The notes under the pieces were generated by a model. The model was not told the origin of the DNA, did not search any database, and saw nothing but the letters and a program-made list of their open reading frames with translations. DNA of 64,000 bases from Cylindrotheca closterium (Eukaryota; Bacillariophyta; Bacillariophyceae; Bacillariales; Bacillariaceae). Positions 31,526-41,768 of this stretch are shown here, piece by piece (the stretch's first letter is position 1; every line of letters starts with the position of its first letter). Made by a program: the position numbers and the translations under genes. The stretch is taken from assembly GCA_933822405.4 (NCBI GenBank), contig CAKOGP040000001.1:929036-993035 (forward strand), in the 5' to 3' direction.

Positions 31526-32947
31526 TCATTTCATCGGTGGATCAAAAGCTATATTCCGTTCGGCAGAAAGTATGGCGAGTCGATAGAACAGCTCGAAGAA
31601 GTGATCATAGTTTCGTTGAAACGACAGGTATTCAACGTAAAGCTGTCGCCCATTCTTTGCAATGCTCTCCAGCTCGGCAGGATGATCCCGGACCCATTCC
31701 ATCGTTTCCGATAGATTTCTCAGATCTTGATCAAGCGGAATGTAATGCTCCCATGGAATCATATACTCCTGATACCACTCTTGATAGGGACAAGTTTGTA
31801 GTACAACCGCTGTCTTCGTGCTGAGGTGGATAGGTGTACGAAAGGCGGCTCCCCGTCCACAAAGTACCAATGCTGTCTGGAACTGGGTATAGTACTCGCT
31901 CGGGGGAATGGATTGAATTGGTAAAACTTTATTGAGTCCATTGGTAGCGTTGTTGATCCACAAACCCTTTTCCATCATTAGCCCATTCTTGGAGTCGGAT
32001 ATTCGTGCGTCCAACAACCCTGGATGTTTTTTGGAATACAAAACAGTCCGTATTCTTGTCGATTTTTGAGCTACTTGTTCCAATATCGTTGAATCGTCTT
32101 GTGCGTTGATGGGACCGGGCTCTCTCCAAGCAGAACCTCGCCATATTGGTGTCGTACATCTTTCATCAAAACTTATGATTGGGTGGGCTGTGTTGTCTGC
32201 CATCCTTTGCAATTCCAGGAAATTTGTGATCGTAAACCTTCCTCCAGCTGATGAGCTAGCAAAGCATTTAAAGCCTTCTTTTTCCACGTCACTGAAATCG
32301 TCAGTCGAGATGGCAATTGTCAAGTTGGACGGCAATATAGAAGGAAACGGGTGGTTCCCAGAAGACTCGTCAAACAGGTTGTTGAATATTTTACAAGCCC
32401 ATGGCACTTGCCGTGATCGTTTCATTCCCATACAGAAGATTTTGGACGGTTTTGAAAGTGGCCTATCGACTGTAAAGTAGAACTTCCACTTGCAGCCGTC
32501 TTCCACACCTTCCAGATCAATGTCATTGAGAATGCTTTCAATATGTGGCGTGAACCTTGTTGTTGGAAAGTCACCACCCTTTATCCGATCCGCATCCTTT
32601 TCTGATATATCTGAACTATATGACAACGAATCCACGACGTGGTCGTCGTATATATGCTTGATTTGCGCAATGTCGAGACGTTGGCAGCGTTGGTGTTGGG
32701 TTGACGAGGATGTCACGGTGCTGATGATTTGTGTCGAGTTTGTAGGAGCCTTTTTCTTCCCTGTTATGCCAGCTAGATTGATTAATAGACTTGAAGCTCG
32801 GTAGGAAACCAGTAAAATTACTAATAGAGCTCCTAGAGAGAATATGTGTGACCATGGGATCTTGGTCGATGGTATTCGTACCATCCTATGCAAATTTTTA
32901 CCCTCTTGTATTTCATCTATGCCTTTCTCCTTTTCTCCTTTCCCCAA
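31526..32947 (-). CDS. GT90/CAP10-like glycosyltransferase, type II membrane protein
   Basis: A single exon of 473 residues. A basic cytoplasmic tail of about 33 residues precedes one membrane segment (about 34-57), a Golgi type II topology. The lumenal domain carries TPIWRGSAWREPG and, towards the end, the run LVLCGRGAAFRTPIHLSTKTAVVLQ, then EWYQEYMIPWEHYIPLDQDLRNLSETMEWV, characteristic of GT90 (CAP10, POGLUT). Members transfer xylose or glucose to proteins or polysaccharides. The acceptor here is unknown. Confidence 0.82.
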   Translation of the reverse strand: MGKGEKEKGIDEIQEGKNLHRMVRIPSTKIPWSHIFSLGALLVILLVSYRASSLLINLAGITGKKKAPTNSTQIISTVTSSSTQHQRCQRLDIAQIKHIYDDHVVDSLSYSSDISEKDADRIKGGDFPTTRFTPHIESILNDIDLEGVEDGCKWKFYFTVDRPLSKPSKIFCMGMKRSRQVPWACKIFNNLFDESSGNHPFPSILPSNLTIAISTDDFSDVEKEGFKCFASSSAGGRFTITNFLELQRMADNTAHPIISFDERCTTPIWRGSAWREPGPINAQDDSTILEQVAQKSTRIRTVLYSKKHPGLLDARISDSKNGLMMEKGLWINNATNGLNKVLPIQSIPPSEYYTQFQTALVLCGRGAAFRTPIHLSTKTAVVLQTCPYQEWYQEYMIPWEHYIPLDQDLRNLSETMEWVRDHPAELESIAKNGRQLYVEYLSFQRNYDHFFELFYRLAILSAERNIAFDPPMK

Positions 32948-33243
32948 GTGTTCGATGGCCCGATTTTTTATAATTTGTCTTGCTCAGAAATCCCGCTCAG
33001 AGGACCCGTTAGACCAGCCTCAAATCACAATCAGCCAGTACAGCTACTGCATTGCAGGATGATACACCGCAATATAGCATGAGTAGTAGAGGATTAATTT
33101 GACGCCCCCCAGTGTCTTATTTCTCGAGTTTATTCTGTGTACATAGGTACTTTTAAAAAAAACAAGTTTGAAAATACAAAACTATGAAATGTATGAAGTT
33201 TTGATGATGATCCAACTTTGAACGATACCAAATTAGTCAAAAG

Positions 33244-34260
33244 TCAACGGAGCAACTCTGGTTGCGCCACAATAACTCCATAGAGCGTCGACGGTTTCAG
33301 CCTCGCAAGAAGGTAAGGAAACAATGCTCTAGGAAGCTGCACGTTTCCGATGGCAGCTGGGTTGGCGTCTAGTAGTCGTCGAACGCCGGAACTCCATTTG
33401 CGACCGCTTTTAATGGCGACGTACAACGGAGTGTGATGTTCATTGTTCCATTGTGCTGCAGCAGCAGGACAAAGCGTCAAAACCCTGTTTAGAAAGTCAA
33501 GCTCGTAGTCTTCGTCTACTCCGCCTTCTGCCGGAGGAGTTTGTCTCGCAATTACATGCAATGGGAGGTCGCCTGTCGCGTCTACCACAGTGAGTTGTTG
33601 ATAATATCTTTTCAGCGCCCTCTCTTTCAAGGCGAATGGAAAATCAAATATTCTTAAGCATGAATGTAGAGTTGGCTGAAATTGTGGTTGTGATTTTTTT
33701 GAGTTGGCATATCGAGCCAGTATAGACGCAGTCTCCCAGAGTTCATCCAGTAGAGCTACTCCAGTGTTGTTGACATACTTGACTACCTCCTCAGTCATGA
33801 TAATCTTCTGTAACAGAATATCGATTGGCCTTAAGTTCAGATGATCACGATAGCCTATTATCGCTGGTGCTACTCGTACAAGACACTCGATGATATCTGC
33901 TCGCTCTGGAATGAAATGAACAGCAGTATGGAGAGGGGTTTGCTTCAAAACGTTTGTCTCACTGACCATGCTTGCTGGATTGCCAGTGGAATCCAATATT
34001 GCCCTGATAACATGCACTGGAACCGAGTCACTACTTAGAACCACATGCAACAGTGATGCTTTCTCATCACCAGCTGCCTCATCGCAAGCATGACGGATGG
34101 TGTCTTCGGAATAGGATGGCAAACATCCAATTAGGTCATCCCACGCATTCATCTTTGCGAAATGGAACAATTTTCTAGCTTCAACATTTTGGGGTGCTTG
34201 GACGACTTCTATGGAAGTATTGTTGTCAATGACTGTGTCTTCTTCATTCCATCTCACCAT
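33244..34260 (-). CDS. Ankyrin-repeat protein
   Basis: One exon of 338 residues. Several imperfect ankyrin units are visible: ASLLHVVLSSDSVPVHVIRAIL, TPLHTAVHFIPERADIIECLVRVAP, DLPLHVIARQTPP and HTPLYVAIKSGRKWSSGVRRLLDANP. The spacing is irregular, typical of the large divergent ankyrin families of diatoms. No catalytic domain or membrane segment is seen, and no specific function can be assigned. Confidence 0.75.
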   Translation of the reverse strand: MVRWNEEDTVIDNNTSIEVVQAPQNVEARKLFHFAKMNAWDDLIGCLPSYSEDTIRHACDEAAGDEKASLLHVVLSSDSVPVHVIRAILDSTGNPASMVSETNVLKQTPLHTAVHFIPERADIIECLVRVAPAIIGYRDHLNLRPIDILLQKIIMTEEVVKYVNNTGVALLDELWETASILARYANSKKSQPQFQPTLHSCLRIFDFPFALKERALKRYYQQLTVVDATGDLPLHVIARQTPPAEGGVDEDYELDFLNRVLTLCPAAAAQWNNEHHTPLYVAIKSGRKWSSGVRRLLDANPAAIGNVQLPRALFPYLLARLKPSTLYGVIVAQPELLR

Positions 34261-34482
34261 CTTGGAACTATCTATAGCGGGACAAAAATTCGATGAAGTA
34301 GTTCCATACTGTAGGTGCCGTTCCAGTATGCTTCGAAGTAAATAAAAAAGATGGAATTAGAAAACGGACAGTAGTGTTCGTTTTTGAAAAGTTTCAAATT
34401 CGAAAATGTCCTCTACCCGCAATACTGTACGTAGCAAAAATTATCCCATTTCATTTTACTTGGCAAACGGAGAAAACAAAGC

Positions 34483-35794
34483 ATGTTGTTGCAATGGATA
34501 ATTATTCTCTTCTTTGTTTTTTCAAAAGAAATCTCAGGACGAGAGATTTACACCCCCGGCGACGACTTGAAAAGTCATATCATTAGTCCTCTTCCATATG
34601 AAGTCATCCTCGCTCATCATGGACTGTCAGATGATTCCATTTCTCCCAATGATGTGTTGAAACTTCTACCTAGAGAATTCTCCTGGGGAAATGTATCAGG
34701 AAAATCCTATCTAACTCACGGTCTAAATCAGCATATTCCACAATGTAAGTTCTTCTTCAGGAACTTGTACATCTAAGGGTCAGAACTAATCGTTCCAAAC
34801 TAGACTGTGGATCCTGTTGGGCACATTCGTCCATGAGCTCGTTGGCTGATCGCATCAAGATTGCACGCAATGCCACTGGAGCCGACATCAATCTTTCGGT
34901 TCAATTTCTATTGAATTGTGGATCAAAATCCCGTCTGAGCTGCCACGGAGGCTCCGCCATTCGAGCCTACGAGTTCATCTATGATTCAGGCTATGTTCCT
35001 TATGATACCTGTCTTCCCTATATTGCATGCTCCTCGGATTCAACCAATGGATTCTGCCCAAAAGCGGATACTACATGTACTCCTATGAATATTTGTCGCA
35101 CATGCACCAATCCAACCAAAGGAGGAAGCTGTGCGGCCATTTCTGAAATCCCAAACGCATCAATCGCCGAATACGGAAACTACAACGAAAAGGAAGTCTT
35201 TGCAATCATGGCAGAGGTATACCTTCGCGGTCCCGTTAAAGCAAGTGTGAATGCTGGGCCCCTACAAAACTACACGGGTGGTATCTTTTTGGACAGTCCG
35301 TCAAACCGAAACACAACGCACAATCATGGTAAGTGCACTTGAAAGATGCAAATGCACAGGTTCAGAAAAGTCATCTCATTATGTCTATGACAGGTGTCAG
35401 CATTGTTGGTTGGGGATACGAGGAATCTCTCAATGTCCAGTATTGGATCATTCGCAACAGTTGGGGCGAGTATTGGTGAGTGCGCAGCTGCAGTCCTGCT
35501 CCTATCTTCAACGTATCCAAATCTCACCATTATTTTCACCACAGGGGGGAGATGGGTTTCTTTCGAATTGAGCTTGGAAAGAACTTACTTGGCATTGAAG
35601 CTCATGTATCTTGGGCGACACCTGGAGCCTTCACGGAAAACAACTTTCCCTGCTATAAGGATGGCAGCAACTGCCAACCGAGTAGAAAGTATATTGACCC
35701 TGTCAATGATCAAGGGCTCCTTCAGCGAAGGCTACTGCTTCGTTCCAAAATTGGTCGTACTTTATTTGAGAAAACAGCTCCATTTCTCGATTGA
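34483..35794 (+). CDS. Cathepsin Z/X-like papain-family cysteine protease
   Basis: Four exons, 34483-34744, 34804-35328, 35394-35475 and 35545-35794, with introns of 59, 65 and 69 nt, give 372 residues. A signal peptide (about 1-18) and short propeptide lead to NQHIPQ|YCGSCWAHSSMSSLADRIKIAR, the catalytic cysteine being C92. This order (HIPQYCGSCWAHSSxSxLADR) is that of cathepsin Z. Later come THNHG|VSIVGWGYE with the catalytic histidine and IIRNSWGEYW|GEMGFFRIELG with the asparagine. A C-terminal extension of about 45 residues follows EAHVSWATPGAF. It is a secreted or lysosomal/vacuolar peptidase. Confidence 0.93.
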
Positions 35795-35999
35795 GAGAAG
35801 ACCCGCCGGCCATCAACAGTACTACTAGCCTTTTCGGAGAATCAACCGTTTCGCTTCCTTGCTATTCCAGCAAGTTTGAATATCGCAGAAGATCCTTTCA
35901 TTCATCCAGTCAAAGTCTCTAGACAGATTCAAAAGATTTTCGGTTTTGGAATTGGAATTTATTTATACAATGTGACAACAACTTGAATTCTTTGTCGCG

Positions 36000-37866
36000 C
36001 TTTATGCGTGTGCGACTTCGTCATCATCATTGATGGAGTCGGGAAGCTTGAGTCCATTTTGAGCAATGTGTTCCTCTTGGGCGCTCTTGCTTGGCTTCTC
36101 AATAGCCTCGCCTTCTGGATCGTTCTTCAACAACCATCTTTCAATCTCTTCTGGAGATCCATCTAATAGAGTCAACTCGTCCTTTGAGAACAATCTTGGG
36201 TGCAAGTACAGGCGTGCTGGAATACACAACAGAACCATGACTGGGAAAGCAATCGAGATGGACTTGATTTCTCGGACAACACAGACGATTCCAAAGAAGA
36301 GGAATTGGAACATGGTGTACTTGTGAATGCGGTTGATAGGAATGTGCGTGGTGTAGTGATTCTTGTCGATCTTGCTTGGTTGTTGGAAAAGAAGGATGAA
36401 TCGTTGGTAGAACTGCTGGCCTGGCAAAGCGACCAATCCCATGAACAAGAAGACACCGTACAGAACAGGAAGTGGGATCAACTTGATGACCGAGAGAGCA
36501 AAGATACAGGCCAACACCAGGCCATGTGTGAATAGTCCAGTCAGACGAGATTCTTGGATGTACTTGACTTCGCCCTTGTTGTCCTTCTCTTGCATGGCAG
36601 TGATGTGCATGATACATGGGACAGTAGAAGCGACCAACCAAGGCAAACCCATCAAGGAGTTTACCAAGACCATGACGGCAGAAACAACGGTATCGTAGTT
36701 ATAGGCGTCTCCGTGGGCAAGTCTGTTGCTTGGGTGGTTGACAATGTGCCAAGTGATACCGTTATCCAAGAAAGTCAAGATGAAAGCTGGAATTCCAAGG
36801 GCGGCGGCGATGAAGATGACTTCGGTGTTTCCGTTGAGATCAAACAAATCAACAATCCATGGTCGGCGACCCCAAGGCTCAGCTTGGTCAGGACAGTCCG
36901 TGGGCCAATAGTCTCGGCAATCTTCAGTACAGCATGTGAAGGAAGTAGCGAAAGTGTCTGGGACATTGAGTTCTTCAATTTGGACATCTTCGAAGACGGT
37001 GTGTCTCAAGGCGGTCATGACAACCACCGAAATGGTAATGGCGAAATCGGTAATAACGGTTCGGGCGTAGTCGCTACAGCAGAAGGCAGAGCTGCGGATT
37101 TGACGAAGTCCAATGGCGAAGAAGGCGGTTCCAAGACCCAAGATAAGACTGAGAAGAGCAACAGTCATGTAGTCGTATGTGGCATCTTCTTCGAGCATGT
37201 CTTCGTGATGAGGGTGGTCAGTTCCAAAGTAGTGGAAAAGACCTACCTTGGAGGAAGGATTCCCAATGGCTCCCAACAAGAAAATAGAGACGATGAGCAA
37301 TGCGAATGTCTCATCAGTGAATCGAGTGGCCTTTTTGATAAGTCTGTTGAAGTCAAAGAATGCAGCAGTCAATTGGTAAAAGCAAACCCAGATACCGATC
37401 CACGCGTTGAATGTAAGGAATGGAACGTCAAGCTGTTTAGCGAGATCATAACATACGGCTTGGAAGGTCAAGACGGGTCCAGTCCCTCCATTGATCATCT
37501 ATTGTGTTGGTGAGACGGAAAATCAGTGTTAGTGTCACGATCACGAAGAGCACAGAATTTGATGTCGCCGAAACAACGTGACGAACAAAGGACTTACCAT
37601 TGGTTGTCCAGAGACCAAAGAGTAGAAGATTCCACACCATGCGGTAGCCAAAAGAAGCTCGACGGCTCCAATGTAGTTGTTTGTAGCTTTCGCGTAGACG
37701 GCCCCGAAAGTGATAGTAGGAGCAATCACAGCGATGAACAAGAAGAAAGAGACAGCGACAGTCTTGGTGTTGAAGTTGGTCATTTCCTTAACCCAGTGGG
37801 TTCCAATGGTGCGCTTGAAATCAGCGATGATTCCTCGGCCGAATGTTTTTGGCTTGCCATCATCTC
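36000..37866. repeat. Direct repeat unit 1, identical to 38895-40761
   Basis: These 1867 bases match 38895-40761 with an offset of 2895 and no difference that I could see; translations in several frames on both strands agree. Identity starts two bases outside the stop codon. Beyond that the flanks are only recognisably homologous. The other boundary is hidden by the gap. Confidence 0.9.
36002..37866 (-). CDS. SLC4: SLC4-family bicarbonate transporter, copy 1 (5' end in assembly gap)
   Basis: Exon 2 is 37498-36002 and exon 1 starts at 37598 and runs into the N gap at 37867; by comparison with copy 2 the ATG should lie near 37963. The readable part encodes 588 of about 620 residues and translates identically to copy 2, including the 99-nt intron. 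Multiple membrane segments and family signatures (SGQPM|MINGGTGPVL at the splice junction, WIVDLFDLNGNTEVIFIAAALGIPAFILTFLDNGIT, GVFLFMGLVALPGQQFYQRFILLF) identify an SLC4 anion transporter without the long cytoplasmic domain of animal members. Diatom SLC4 proteins import bicarbonate for the CO2-concentrating mechanism. Confidence 0.93.
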
Positions 37867-38195
37867 NNNNNNNNNNNNNNNNNNNNNNNNNNNNNNNNNN
37901 NNNNNNNNNNNNNNNNNNNNNNNNNNNNNNNNNNNNNNNNNNNNNNNNNNNNNNNNNNNNNNNNNNNNNNNNNNNNNNNNNNNNNNNNNNNNNNNNNNNN
38001 NNNNNNNNNNNNNNNNNNNNNNNNNNNNNNNNNNNNNNNNNNNNNNNNNNNNNNNNNNNNNNNNNNNNNNNNNNNNNNNNNNNNNNNNNNNNNNNNNNNN
38101 NNNNNNNNNNNNNNNNNNNNNNNNNNNNNNNNNNNNNNNNNNNNNNNNNNNNNNNNNNNNNNNNNNNNNNNNNNNNNNNNNNNNNNNNNNNNNNN
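37867..38195. other. Assembly gap (329 N)
   Basis: A run of 329 unknown bases removes the first about 33 codons and the proximal promoter of SLC4 copy 1. The size agrees roughly with the matching interval upstream of copy 2, so it is probably a sized gap. Confidence 0.99.
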
Positions 38196-38250
38196 CATCC
38201 CCCAAGAGTAGACATTTTGAAGTAATGGATATTGTGCGTATTCGAAAGTG

Positions 38251-38385
38251 TGACGTCAAGAAATACGTCAAAAACAGACACAAAACGTCAGAAAACGTTT
38301 GAAGCACGCAGGATGCAATTAAAGGCATGTATTTAGCGAACCTTGTATGCTGGTAAGGGTACCTTGCCTCCAGTGAGCATGACGT
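38251..38385. promoter_or_regulatory. TGACGT/ACGTCA motif cluster upstream of SLC4 copy 1
   Basis: The palindrome TGACGTCA stands at 38251-38258, about 290 bp upstream of the inferred start. ACGTCA cores follow at 38265-38270 and 38285-38290, and TGACGT at 38380-38385. These are CRE-like bZIP sites. In Phaeodactylum the same cores form CO2/cAMP-responsive elements of carbonic anhydrase promoters. Regulation here is inferred from position and conservation with copy 2. Confidence 0.55.
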
Positions 38386-38894
38386 ATGATTTTCGTCACA
38401 AGAATTGAACGACCATATATAAAAATGATGATGTCGAATCAATCAGAATCATTTGAAGCTCCTTCATTCCGCCAGTAAAGAAGTGATTTGGGAAACAGAT
38501 TCACCGAGAGGACTACCAGTTGCTAGCGACCAGCAATACTGGTTACAGCCTCCGCTAACCATCACGTTTCCTTGCTATTCCAGCCGGACACGAGTATTAC
38601 TAATCAGGGGAAACAAGGTTGAGCGAAGATGATATGCAGCTGCATAGCAGATATCGTGGAGATAGTGATGCTGTCAATGACCGTCCAGTCAAACTCTCTA
38701 GCCTGAAACAAAAGGTGTCGGTTTGTAATTTGAATTTTATATAATGTAACAACAACGTGATTTCTGCATCGTGGTGCATCCTCATCCCTCAAAAGGGTTT
38801 CAGCAGTAATGTCTTGTATCTATGATGGTCCCACCACTTGATCCTTCGTTAGCCGATGGCATGAGCATCGGAAAATTTGGATTTGTTTGTAGTA
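38386..38894. other. Spacer between SLC4 copies, homologous to the 3' flank of copy 1
   Basis: The part near 38570-38770 is a diverged version of 35848-35995: shared blocks include TTCCTTGCTATTCCAG and a later ATGTAACAACAAC versus ATGTGACAACAAC. This shows that the duplicated unit included 3' flank. No gene is seen. Confidence 0.6.
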
Positions 38895-40761
38895 CTTTAT
38901 GCGTGTGCGACTTCGTCATCATCATTGATGGAGTCGGGAAGCTTGAGTCCATTTTGAGCAATGTGTTCCTCTTGGGCGCTCTTGCTTGGCTTCTCAATAG
39001 CCTCGCCTTCTGGATCGTTCTTCAACAACCATCTTTCAATCTCTTCTGGAGATCCATCTAATAGAGTCAACTCGTCCTTTGAGAACAATCTTGGGTGCAA
39101 GTACAGGCGTGCTGGAATACACAACAGAACCATGACTGGGAAAGCAATCGAGATGGACTTGATTTCTCGGACAACACAGACGATTCCAAAGAAGAGGAAT
39201 TGGAACATGGTGTACTTGTGAATGCGGTTGATAGGAATGTGCGTGGTGTAGTGATTCTTGTCGATCTTGCTTGGTTGTTGGAAAAGAAGGATGAATCGTT
39301 GGTAGAACTGCTGGCCTGGCAAAGCGACCAATCCCATGAACAAGAAGACACCGTACAGAACAGGAAGTGGGATCAACTTGATGACCGAGAGAGCAAAGAT
39401 ACAGGCCAACACCAGGCCATGTGTGAATAGTCCAGTCAGACGAGATTCTTGGATGTACTTGACTTCGCCCTTGTTGTCCTTCTCTTGCATGGCAGTGATG
39501 TGCATGATACATGGGACAGTAGAAGCGACCAACCAAGGCAAACCCATCAAGGAGTTTACCAAGACCATGACGGCAGAAACAACGGTATCGTAGTTATAGG
39601 CGTCTCCGTGGGCAAGTCTGTTGCTTGGGTGGTTGACAATGTGCCAAGTGATACCGTTATCCAAGAAAGTCAAGATGAAAGCTGGAATTCCAAGGGCGGC
39701 GGCGATGAAGATGACTTCGGTGTTTCCGTTGAGATCAAACAAATCAACAATCCATGGTCGGCGACCCCAAGGCTCAGCTTGGTCAGGACAGTCCGTGGGC
39801 CAATAGTCTCGGCAATCTTCAGTACAGCATGTGAAGGAAGTAGCGAAAGTGTCTGGGACATTGAGTTCTTCAATTTGGACATCTTCGAAGACGGTGTGTC
39901 TCAAGGCGGTCATGACAACCACCGAAATGGTAATGGCGAAATCGGTAATAACGGTTCGGGCGTAGTCGCTACAGCAGAAGGCAGAGCTGCGGATTTGACG
40001 AAGTCCAATGGCGAAGAAGGCGGTTCCAAGACCCAAGATAAGACTGAGAAGAGCAACAGTCATGTAGTCGTATGTGGCATCTTCTTCGAGCATGTCTTCG
40101 TGATGAGGGTGGTCAGTTCCAAAGTAGTGGAAAAGACCTACCTTGGAGGAAGGATTCCCAATGGCTCCCAACAAGAAAATAGAGACGATGAGCAATGCGA
40201 ATGTCTCATCAGTGAATCGAGTGGCCTTTTTGATAAGTCTGTTGAAGTCAAAGAATGCAGCAGTCAATTGGTAAAAGCAAACCCAGATACCGATCCACGC
40301 GTTGAATGTAAGGAATGGAACGTCAAGCTGTTTAGCGAGATCATAACATACGGCTTGGAAGGTCAAGACGGGTCCAGTCCCTCCATTGATCATCTATTGT
40401 GTTGGTGAGACGGAAAATCAGTGTTAGTGTCACGATCACGAAGAGCACAGAATTTGATGTCGCCGAAACAACGTGACGAACAAAGGACTTACCATTGGTT
40501 GTCCAGAGACCAAAGAGTAGAAGATTCCACACCATGCGGTAGCCAAAAGAAGCTCGACGGCTCCAATGTAGTTGTTTGTAGCTTTCGCGTAGACGGCCCC
40601 GAAAGTGATAGTAGGAGCAATCACAGCGATGAACAAGAAGAAAGAGACAGCGACAGTCTTGGTGTTGAAGTTGGTCATTTCCTTAACCCAGTGGGTTCCA
40701 ATGGTGCGCTTGAAATCAGCGATGATTCCTCGGCCGAATGTTTTTGGCTTGCCATCATCTC
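38895..40761. repeat. Direct repeat unit 2, identical to 36000-37866
   Basis: Second unit of the tandem SLC4 duplication with a period of 2895 bases. See the partner unit for the boundaries. Confidence 0.9.
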
Positions 40762-40858
40762 TATGATTGTCGACAGTCGAGTTGTCCTCATCTGTGCTTG
40801 GTTCAGCACGTGGAGGGTTCTTGCGAGCAAGTGGTTGCCTGTAACTAAATCCTGGCAT
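38897..40858 (-). CDS. SLC4: SLC4-family bicarbonate transporter, copy 2 (complete)
   Basis: Exons 40858-40493 and 40393-38897, with a 99-nt intron, encode 620 residues. A short polar N-terminus of about 40 residues precedes the membrane domain, which starts near residue 65 (VAVSFFLFIAVIAPTITFGAVYA). The C-terminus is cytosolic and acidic. It is the same protein as copy 1 wherever both can be read. SLC4 transporters move bicarbonate, often sodium-coupled; in diatoms plasma-membrane members supply inorganic carbon. It is head-to-head with COX10 over 910 bp, which contains a cluster of CRE-like motifs. Confidence 0.95.
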
Positions 40859-41141
40859 AGTGACGACTTAGTGCAAGATTTCGGGACGTGGTTTATGATA
40901 TCTCGTCGAGAGAATTTTATGAGGATAGAAGGACGTGGATTTTGACATCCGAGATGTGGGAAACGTGAGAATTGAGAAAGACAGGAACAGCCAATAATAT
41001 TTGTCTACGAAATGACATTGCAAACATTACTAAAAGCAATTTGCATCTGGTCGGTCTCCTATTTCCTACGAAGTATACTTCCTACAACGCTACCAGCCCA
41101 AAAGATAATGATTTTGCAGACATTTGGAAGTAATGGATATG

Positions 41142-41395
41142 TGACGTATTCGAAAGTGTGACGTCAAGTACCTGTCACAATCGTAGAGTTTACGTGCAAG
41201 CGTCGATAAGTAAGAAACGAGAAATTGAAGAAGGAACGTCAACGGTTGCCTACCACGTCAGAAAAACTTTTAACGCAGGATCGGTGCAGGCTCTACGAGT
41301 ACCAGGTAGACGTGTACCAGTAGATATTCCGCTGCGCAAAGTATGGTACCGTGAGTGAATTTGCAAACTTTGGAACATCGGAGAGCATGACGTCA
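41142..41395. promoter_or_regulatory. TGACGT/ACGTCA motif cluster upstream of SLC4 copy 2
   Basis: TGACGT at 41142-41147, TGACGTCA at 41159-41166 (about 300 bp upstream of the ATG), ACGTCA at 41236-41241 and 41255-41260, and TGACGTCA at 41388-41395. The 41159 and 41388 sites have direct counterparts in the diverged promoter of copy 1. They are candidate CO2/cAMP-responsive bZIP sites. Confidence 0.6.
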
Positions 41396-41768
41396 GAATC
41401 CCCTGATGATGCCGGCTCTACTATACCTCCAAACATTAGTAAACTATTAGTAAATTGTGGTGGAAATCGGGGGTCAGATTGCCCCCATATCCTTTTCGGT
41501 CATGCCCTCCAATCGGTCTGTCCGACTCTCGCTCCGCCTGACTGCCGCACGTAGTCTACCGGTTCACACACACAGATAAAATGAATCATCGCAGAACCAC
41601 TCTATGTAGTGGCCTGTTGCAGTTTGCCATTAAAACGCCAACAAGTTCCATGTCCATGTAGAAGTGCTCATTGCCACTGATTATCCTTTCAAACGAATTG
41701 CTGGTACCATAGATAAGCACCACATCTGTAGGGTTTTTTCAATCACCACACTTCAGCAAATAGGGGGT
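41396..41768. other. COX10-proximal part of the SLC4-COX10 intergenic region
   Basis: This stretch holds the promoter of COX10. The COX10 frame is open up to 41664, but the residues before 41769 do not resemble a targeting peptide. No other gene is seen. Confidence 0.5.

Noticed and set aside
36554..37513. 319-codon open frame antisense to SLC4 copy 1 (and the same at 39449-40408)
   Set aside because: It is the complement of a long coding exon, its translation lacks any domain, and its presence in both copies simply reflects the identical sequence.
38196..38890. Cathepsin Z remnant between the SLC4 copies
   Set aside because: Only untranslated flank next to the cathepsin stop codon is recognisable there; no protease motif survives, so the duplication did not include that gene.
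41664..41768. COX10 start at the upstream in-frame ATG
   Set aside because: The extra 35 residues are acidic and hydrophobic in mixed order, whereas the next ATG begins a good mitochondrial presequence.
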